Origin: Bacteroidota bacterium
Lineage (GTDB): Bacteria > Bacteroidota > Ignavibacteria > Kapaibacteriales > Kapaibacteriaceae
NCBI GenBank assembly: GCA_018266735.1
Contig: JAFDZT010000004.1
Coordinates: forward strand, 1 to 64,000
Direction: 5' to 3'
DNA length: 64,000 nucleotides
Under the pieces are notes generated by a model. It worked only from the letters and a program-made list of their open reading frames with translations. It was not told the DNA's origin and searched no databases. Below are positions 58,499 through 64,000 of this stretch, piece by piece (position 1 is the stretch's first letter; each line of letters opens with the position of its first letter). The position numbers and the translations under genes were made by a program.

Positions 58499-58972
58499 CT
58501 AGTTCGCCACGTTCACGACGAAGGTCTTCGTGGCCACGTCGGACCGACGTTCGTTCCAGACAGCAACGGCTGTGAGCTCCAGGGTACAGGTGCCCTGAAG
58601 CGTACCCGCGGCAATGGGCTTGGATACGTTGGCCACATAACATCGCACAGAATAGGAGTCCGTCTCTTTGATGTACAATGCACGGTCGATCTCAATGCGC
58701 AAGGACTGCATCGATGCAACAGTGGATCGCACAGCATTCTTCACCATGCGCAACGTCACATCTTCGATGCGAGGGTGCATCGACGTGTCGATCGTCGACG
58801 TTGGGAGGCGAAGTCGAATGCCTTGGATCTCGAACGTTCCCGTTTCCGAAATACGCGAAGCACGAACACCACTCGTGATGATCTGTGGTCTGGCGATCGC
58901 GCTGTCTTGCGCAATGACATCGCAATAGCTTGCAAGGAGCATGACGCAGAACATACAAGCGCGGAGCGTCAT
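58499..58972 (-). CDS. Small exported protein of unknown function
   Basis: A 157-residue protein with a signal peptide (MTLRACMFCVMLLASYCDVIAQ) and a beta-rich body (GTFEIQGIRLRLPTS, TDSYSVRCYVANVSKPIAAGTLQGTCTLELTAVAVW). I recognise no family. Its start shares one base with the stop of the upstream exported protein (TGATG), and both have a similar layout, suggesting an operon of related secreted proteins followed by the MFS gene. Confidence 0.75.
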   Translation of the reverse strand: MTLRACMFCVMLLASYCDVIAQDSAIARPQIITSGVRASRISETGTFEIQGIRLRLPTSTIDTSMHPRIEDVTLRMVKNAVRSTVASMQSLRIEIDRALYIKETDSYSVRCYVANVSKPIAAGTLQGTCTLELTAVAVWNERRSDVATKTFVVNVAN

Positions 58973-59436
58973 CAGTTGGAGACCTCGATGTCGAAGTTCT
59001 TGGTACGATACGCTTCGAATCTCTCGAGGCACATGATATAGACCTGCACGGTCAGTTGTGCCGGACCACTGATCGTTCCGGGCTGCACAGGCAGAGGTCC
59101 ACCACGCAGACCCAAGTAAACGTTGCACACGGAATCACTCTTCCACTCCGTATCGAGATGGGCCAGGTGATACGTCTGACGTGTTGTGGTGTTCATCACC
59201 TCTCCCCACAATTGCTCCACCTTCACACTATAACTGGTAGGACGTGCTCCGTTGTAACATGCCCCGCCGGTCACAACGATGTTCTTTAGCACGAGGATTC
59301 CGCGCTCATGATCGGTGATCTTTCCCACCACCATCTTGTCGAGTGAGATCTTCGGCTTCTCAACGCCGGGGATCTGTTGGGCGATGGCCGACAGGGTGAA
59401 CGTGGTGGAAAGCAACAAGAAAAGCACAGATCGCAT
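58972..59436 (-). CDS. Small exported protein of unknown function
   Basis: A 154-residue protein with a signal peptide (MRSVLFLLLSTTFTLSAIAQQ) followed by a beta-rich body (ITDHERGILVLKNIVVTGGACYNG, SVKVEQLWGEVMNTTTRQTYH, AQLTVQVYIMCLERFEAYRTKNFDI). Two conserved-looking cysteine pairs suggest a disulfide-stabilised fold. No family recognised. It lies 4 bases downstream of the glycine-rich protein on the same strand. Confidence 0.75.
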   Translation of the reverse strand: MRSVLFLLLSTTFTLSAIAQQIPGVEKPKISLDKMVVGKITDHERGILVLKNIVVTGGACYNGARPTSYSVKVEQLWGEVMNTTTRQTYHLAHLDTEWKSDSVCNVYLGLRGGPLPVQPGTISGPAQLTVQVYIMCLERFEAYRTKNFDIEVSN

Positions 59437-59440
59437 AGGT

Positions 59441-62400
59441 CTATCGAGTGATGATCAAGAAGTGTGACTGTTCGAACAGATCGGAGTGGAACAGGAGCGT
59501 GTACGACCCGGCGCTCAAGTGTTCAACCGAGACGGGTACGACGTGCGCGCCACGTTCTAGTGTGAGAGCGGACCGTATGACGGTCTTACCGGCACCGTCC
59601 ACAATGAGCATCGTGCCCGACACATCGGCCGTGGACTCATACCATAGATGCAAGATACTATGTGCGGGATTTGGACCGATCTTCACACGTCGCACACCAT
59701 CGCCGATGCGTACGATGCGCAAGTCTCGACCTGCGCAGATATCATCAACATCGAGCCGCCCGTCCACTTGGATCACATCCGTTGGTACCTCGCCCCACGC
59801 GAACGGCGATGCGTCTGAAAGATCGAGCGGCACCGAGTTTTCCGATGCCAACAGGACTGTGCATGGGATCACGGCCAAGGTGTCGGTTCCGTTCCACCGA
59901 CCTCGACAGCGAACGATCGACAACGAGTCCGACGTGCGCACGTCGAGCGTCAATCCCTCCATGCCGCCTTCCTCCACTGGTGCGAGAACAGATCGATCGA
60001 ATTGCATCTCGCATTGGAAGGTGTGCAACAGCGAGTCGTTCACTCCCTCTACCGTGTCGAGGATGACGGGGATGTTCACGATCTGTCCGACCTTGCCCTT
60101 CAGATATGGGACGTGCAGTGTTGTTCGTCCGTAGGCCTCGATCGTGAGCATGGTCGCGGCCGAGAGATCGCACGGATCGTTCGACACCACCGTGATCTGC
60201 GACATGTACGTGCCAGGGATCGATGCACCCCGCACATCCACCCACAATGTATCGCCCGGACGCAATGTCGTTGGCAAGGCGGGTCGAACGGCGGCAAGGA
60301 TAAAGGGCTGTTGCGGTGCCTGTACCGTGGTCACTGTAAGCGGGCGCGAGCCAGTGTTCGTATAGGAAGCGCGCAACATTGTCGTGTCACCGATGCTTCG
60401 TTTCGGGAACGCAAGAAGTGGCGTGCCTTCCAGTGCGGCGCTTTCACGTCGACCTCGTAGGTAGATCACCTTGCGTTGAGCACATGGTCCAAGATCGAAC
60501 ACGATACTGTCGCGATACTCTCCATCATACAGTGGTTCGAAGACGATGTCGACGATCCGATCGCCGTACGTTCCGATCGTATCACCAACGACCATCGTAC
60601 ACGTGAAGGGCTGCGAGATGCCGATGCCATTCAAATGACCGACGATGTTGCCCGAGCTGACGTTTCCGATCGCAACGGAACGTGTTCGCGATCGCTCCTT
60701 GCAAGAGATGACCGTTCCAAAGACAACAGTATCCGGCACAACGAACCGGACGCTATCAACAATGATGTGCAGACCAATGGAGAGTGTATCGTTGCACGGT
60801 GCTGTCGTGATCAGGAATCTCCCCGTTTGCTCGCCAACCTTCGTTGGTCGGATCGCAAACGGGATCAACAGCGAATCGTTGGGTTGCAGGGTAGCGGTCG
60901 TTGTCACCGGTGTGGTGTACGACAATGGTCCGTTCCGTGTGAAGGTGAACGTCATCACGTCAACCCCGGTATTGCGGATCATGATCGATGTATCGCGTTG
61001 TGCATCGCATTCAAGCACGCGACCAAGATCCAGGAGCGTGTCGCTGACCGACCATTGTGTTCGTTGGATGTTCGCCTCGAACCACGTCGCAAGCGTATCG
61101 GTGCATCCTGCACCGGTCCACGGTACACGAAGGGCTCCCGTTTGACTGGACAGCGACGGCGTGAAGATCACAGTGATGGCAAGGGTCGCTCCGGCCTTCA
61201 CCACTTGCGGGAACTTTGGAAAGATCGTCGACAGCTGTCCGCTGGAGATGATCGTTGGGATCGTCACATCAACCGAGGAACGATTGGTGAACGTGAGGAC
61301 CTTTACCAGTTGCACAACGTCGCACGATGGACTCGGTGCGAGGATCACGGAATCTGGTGTGAGTTCGGCCTCCAGTGTCGCATTGATTCCCTTGATGAAG
61401 CTGGTCACCACGGTATCACACGAGCTGGCGGACACTCGGATCGGTAGGATGAACGAACCCTTGGGGATCGAGGTCAAGCGAATGGGGATCCGATACGATC
61501 CACCGGCAGGGATGGTCAACGGAAGGACGGGCAGGCCCGGAGTGGTGATCGAGGGGGACTGCGGTGCAATGTCGGTGATCGTGAGCGCGAACGTATCGAG
61601 GTTGCGTAGGAGCATCGATGTATCACGCACACTCCTGCATATACTGAGCATCCCAACGTCCACAGTATCGAGCATGACCTTCGGTGCGGAAAGCACATTG
61701 ACCACAGCCGTGTCTTCGCCCATGCACCCTGCATCATCGGACACGTTCACGATCAGTCGCGTTGGTCCTTGCACACGATAGCGGATCGATGCTCCGAAGT
61801 CTTCCACTTGTCCGTTCGGCTGTCGCCATGTGATCGTGTAGTTGCCTGTTCCTCCGCGCGCGCGCGCAATGAACGTGAGCATCGTGCCTCTGCACACCGT
61901 CGTATCCGGTGTTGCCGTGACGGTGATCGGTTGTAGTGAGAACGCACCTTCAGGGATCGAGAATCTCTCGATGAAGGCACCGGGCCCGCCCGGCTGTGCA
62001 TTCAAGGTGGAGTCTGCTGTTGTGCGGAACGGGATGTTGTAGCCGCAGGAACCGCCTTGCAATTGCAGTTGCAGCATGGGAGAGCGTGCAGGGAGCGGAC
62101 TCAACACGATGCCGCCACCACCGCCGCCACCAACGCCATGCGCAGGATTCGTGTTGACGGACCCTCCGGCGCCGCCGGTCACCACGGCACGGAGTGGCGT
62201 CGTGAACCGAGCACAGTCGATCCATATCGCACCGCCTGCTCCTCCGCCGCCGGCGGCATCGTTCCCTCCGACGACCGTGACGCTTCCGCCTGCTGCCGAG
62301 ATGGACCTATTACCTCCGTCGATGGACGTGGCACGCAGGATGACGATACCGCCACCTGTTGCCCCACTTGTTCCCGTACCATTGTTCTGATGTCCGCCAC

Positions 62401-63244
62401 CACCGCCGCCGCCCATGTAGATCTTCGGGAAGTTCCTGGAGTACGGCATCATCAGTCCGCCAATGGCTCCGTTGGTGATCGTTCGTCCACAACCAACCCA
62501 CTGATCGCCGCCACGTCCACCGGCTCCGGCATTCCCACCACCGCCACCTCCGGAGTTATGGTCAACGCCTCCCCCGCCGCCATTCGCCAACTTCCCTCTT
62601 CCCGCTTCATAGGCCGTTGCCATGGCCGTCACGCCATCGCCCTTTTGTGCTCCGTATCCCGTGGCCATGGTGTAGACATAGCCGGTGCGAGAACAGGTAG
62701 CGTAGTTGATGGAGCGGAGTCCGCCCACAAAGCCGCAGGCACTTGCATCGATGTCGGCCTGGAACGTCACCGTCCCACTTGCCTCGATGGCCACGACCCC
62801 TCCCGTGCGTCCATCCCATGGTTTCGCGCGCACGGTTCCGCTGATGATCACGTTCACATACTCTGCAACGCGGATCAATTGCACCGACGAATTCACATCG
62901 TAGGCGTTCACAAGACGGGCAACGAGCGTGATCACATTCCCATTCACGGCCTTGATGCTGCCGAACTCAAGATTGCCGCAGGAGCCAAGGGTGACGAGAT
63001 CTCCGAACTGTGGTGCGTCGGTCGTGTTGATGGTCGCACCCTTCATTTGCATGATGATCACACGATCACCCGGCTTGAAGCCGTAGGGCTGTTCGACCAC
63101 GATGTCCTGACTGCACATCACCGGTATCGAGAGCACCGGTGTGTAGATGTTCACCACTCCGCTGATGCGCGTTTGTGCATGCATCGCTATGCCGCCACCA
63201 AGAGCGATCATGGCGGAAAGGAGGAGAGGCAGGGTGCGGAACAT
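59441..63244 (-). CDS. Giant secreted glycine-rich choice-of-anchor D protein with sorting tail
   Basis: A 1267-residue exported protein. Signal peptide (TLPLLLSAMIALGGGIAMHA), a beta region (DIVVEQPYGFKPGDRVIIMQMKGATI), a glycine-dense section (~190-420: GGGGGVDHNSGGGGGGNAGAGGRGGD, GGGGGGGHQ, GGGGAGGAIWID) and repeated anchor-D Ig modules (DVGMLSICRSVRDTSMLLRNLDT, DLGRVLECDAQRDTSIMIRNTGVDVM) follow. The tail has a cohesin-like segment and a sorting domain (VKIGPNPAHSILHLWYES to LSAGSYTLLFHSD). A cell-surface role is likely; no catalytic site is seen. ATG 63244 sits at the signal peptide. Confidence 0.83.
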   Translation of the reverse strand: MFRTLPLLLSAMIALGGGIAMHAQTRISGVVNIYTPVLSIPVMCSQDIVVEQPYGFKPGDRVIIMQMKGATINTTDAPQFGDLVTLGSCGNLEFGSIKAVNGNVITLVARLVNAYDVNSSVQLIRVAEYVNVIISGTVRAKPWDGRTGGVVAIEASGTVTFQADIDASACGFVGGLRSINYATCSRTGYVYTMATGYGAQKGDGVTAMATAYEAGRGKLANGGGGGVDHNSGGGGGGNAGAGGRGGDQWVGCGRTITNGAIGGLMMPYSRNFPKIYMGGGGGGGHQNNGTGTSGATGGGIVILRATSIDGGNRSISAAGGSVTVVGGNDAAGGGGAGGAIWIDCARFTTPLRAVVTGGAGGSVNTNPAHGVGGGGGGGIVLSPLPARSPMLQLQLQGGSCGYNIPFRTTADSTLNAQPGGPGAFIERFSIPEGAFSLQPITVTATPDTTVCRGTMLTFIARARGGTGNYTITWRQPNGQVEDFGASIRYRVQGPTRLIVNVSDDAGCMGEDTAVVNVLSAPKVMLDTVDVGMLSICRSVRDTSMLLRNLDTFALTITDIAPQSPSITTPGLPVLPLTIPAGGSYRIPIRLTSIPKGSFILPIRVSASSCDTVVTSFIKGINATLEAELTPDSVILAPSPSCDVVQLVKVLTFTNRSSVDVTIPTIISSGQLSTIFPKFPQVVKAGATLAITVIFTPSLSSQTGALRVPWTGAGCTDTLATWFEANIQRTQWSVSDTLLDLGRVLECDAQRDTSIMIRNTGVDVMTFTFTRNGPLSYTTPVTTTATLQPNDSLLIPFAIRPTKVGEQTGRFLITTAPCNDTLSIGLHIIVDSVRFVVPDTVVFGTVISCKERSRTRSVAIGNVSSGNIVGHLNGIGISQPFTCTMVVGDTIGTYGDRIVDIVFEPLYDGEYRDSIVFDLGPCAQRKVIYLRGRRESAALEGTPLLAFPKRSIGDTTMLRASYTNTGSRPLTVTTVQAPQQPFILAAVRPALPTTLRPGDTLWVDVRGASIPGTYMSQITVVSNDPCDLSAATMLTIEAYGRTTLHVPYLKGKVGQIVNIPVILDTVEGVNDSLLHTFQCEMQFDRSVLAPVEEGGMEGLTLDVRTSDSLSIVRCRGRWNGTDTLAVIPCTVLLASENSVPLDLSDASPFAWGEVPTDVIQVDGRLDVDDICAGRDLRIVRIGDGVRRVKIGPNPAHSILHLWYESTADVSGTMLIVDGAGKTVIRSALTLERGAHVVPVSVEHLSAGSYTLLFHSDLFEQSHFLIITR

Positions 63245-63292
63245 GGGGCCCATGACCGCTAACATAGTCATGAGCGGAATACGGTCGACGCG

Positions 63293-64000
63293 TTAGAAGA
63301 ACACTTGGTATTGCAGGACGAACTGGGTGGCGCGGCCCGACTTGAGCGTGGCTCCTGTGGCCGATGTCGTGAACGTGGGGCGGTTGTTGAGGTCGACCGA
63401 GAATTTCGCCGAATGGCCCGACAGGAGCAGCGAACATCCCACGGCATAGGTATCGGACACCACGTGCGAAAGCTTGTCGTAATCGGCAAGCGTTGCCGTT
63501 GCATATGGTAAGAGTCCGGTCGTGCCTTCGATCACATGCGGAATGAAGTACCCGAGCTGCGAATAGATCACATTCCCCGTCCCGAACATCGGAAGTCCGT
63601 TGCCATAGGATGGCGATTGCCCCGGGTTCAACGCACCGTTGTAACGCAAGTAGTTCGTGCCGTAGTCCGTGTGGAAGAACCCAGCATACGCAGAGATGGC
63701 ATGTCCGCTCTCACCCACCGGTGCATCGTAGAACGACTCGATGGCGGCGAGCTTCATGTCTTCGTAGACCGTATCGGTGGGTGAAGCTCCTGTGCGCCAC
63801 ATGGCACGTGGCTGATAGATGCCTCCAATGGCAACGTTGAACACGCTCTTCTTGCCGAGGTAGGTACCGGCCATATAGGGCGTAAGGTGCGGCTCTTGGT
63901 CCATGAACTGCCAGATCACATAGCCCTGATACTGCAGGGCATGACCTTTCTGCGCGAACGTTGCCGACGGACCGATGGGCGGAGGTGTGGCCCCGTTACT
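63293..64000 (-). CDS. C-terminal part of an outer-membrane beta-barrel protein (cut by window edge)
   Basis: 236 residues of an open frame that runs past the right edge. It has alternating barrel strands (GYVIWQFMDQEPHLTPYMAGTYLGKKSVFNVAIGGIYQP, KLAAIESFYDAP, GHAISAYAGFFHTDY, NVIYSQLGYFIPH) and ends RATQFVLQYQVFF, a terminal aromatic strand typical of outer-membrane porins. The N-terminus and any signal peptide lie outside the window, so the family is not settled. Confidence 0.75.
   Translation of the reverse strand, partial: SNGATPPPIGPSATFAQKGHALQYQGYVIWQFMDQEPHLTPYMAGTYLGKKSVFNVAIGGIYQPRAMWRTGASPTDTVYEDMKLAAIESFYDAPVGESGHAISAYAGFFHTDYGTNYLRYNGALNPGQSPSYGNGLPMFGTGNVIYSQLGYFIPHVIEGTTGLLPYATATLADYDKLSHVVSDTYAVGCSLLLSGHSAKFSVDLNNRPTFTTSATGATLKSGRATQFVLQYQVFF

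Noticed and set aside
62057-63262. Plus-strand open frame of 401 codons
   Set aside because: Mirror of the glycine-rich surface protein; no domain or start signal.

Overview
The window is about 57% GC and densely coded. At least seven large secreted or surface proteins end in a type IX secretion-style C-terminal sorting domain (short beta-rich tail with a YPNP-like or GxY motif). Several carry choice-of-anchor, SBBP or YCF48/BNR propeller domains, and class III nucleotide cyclases with TPR or sensor-propeller inputs are abundant. There is also a GltD-like/KorAB oxidoreductase operon. This suggests a member of the Bacteroidota/Chlorobiota (FCB) group, possibly a Kapabacteria-type lineage. That placement is inferred from gene content only.

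Layout. 1-1.9 kb: the tail of one cyclase, then a TPR-cyclase. 2.06-7.8 kb: an RNA-quality/RNA-repair island with a Y RNA whose folded domain matches a tRNA nucleotide for nucleotide, the Ro60-type protein Rsr, an amber-interrupted secreted gene, a DUF423 membrane protein, the RNA ligase RtcB and a WYL-domain regulator. One identical 19-bp palindrome sits in front of rsr and in the rtcB/WYL gap. 7.8-10.5 kb: small membrane proteins, a methyltransferase, a shortened Crp-family regulator, a perfect CRP-type palindrome and a shortened DoxX. 10.5-13.4 kb: fabF with a TetR regulator, a Nudix hydrolase and TspO. 13.5-16.3 kb: secreted proteins and lipoproteins. 16.3-21.6 kb: two divergent cyclases, one with a two-component-type sensor propeller. 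21.6-25.7 kb: an SbtA-like bicarbonate transporter and two CXXCH choice-of-anchor V proteins.

25.8-31.9 kb and 51.4-57.3 kb carry the same four-gene module: ECF sigma factor, one-TM partner (putative anti-sigma), outer-membrane-type protein, and giant SBBP/choice-of-anchor D protein, in the same order and orientation. Between them lie a BNR-repeat protein, the GltD-like/KorA/KorB operon (34.2-38.8 kb), a MazE::MazF fusion relic, a rhodanese lipoprotein, a secreted metalloprotease, a YCF48-like protein, a desaturase, a glycosylasparaginase-like enzyme and a phospholipase-like protein with a barrel-like C-terminus. The right end holds an MFS transporter, two small secreted proteins, a glycine-rich surface protein and a truncated outer-membrane protein.

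The most striking system is the Ro/Y RNA/RtcB/WYL island. The shared operator suggests that the WYL protein, rather than the RtcR/sigma-54 activator known from enterobacteria, controls both Ro-RNA surveillance and RNA ligation. Other notable patterns are several genes with apparent in-frame deletions (phosphatase, Crp, DoxX, MazEF) and three intergenic arrays of a 7-bp AGTGACR repeat.
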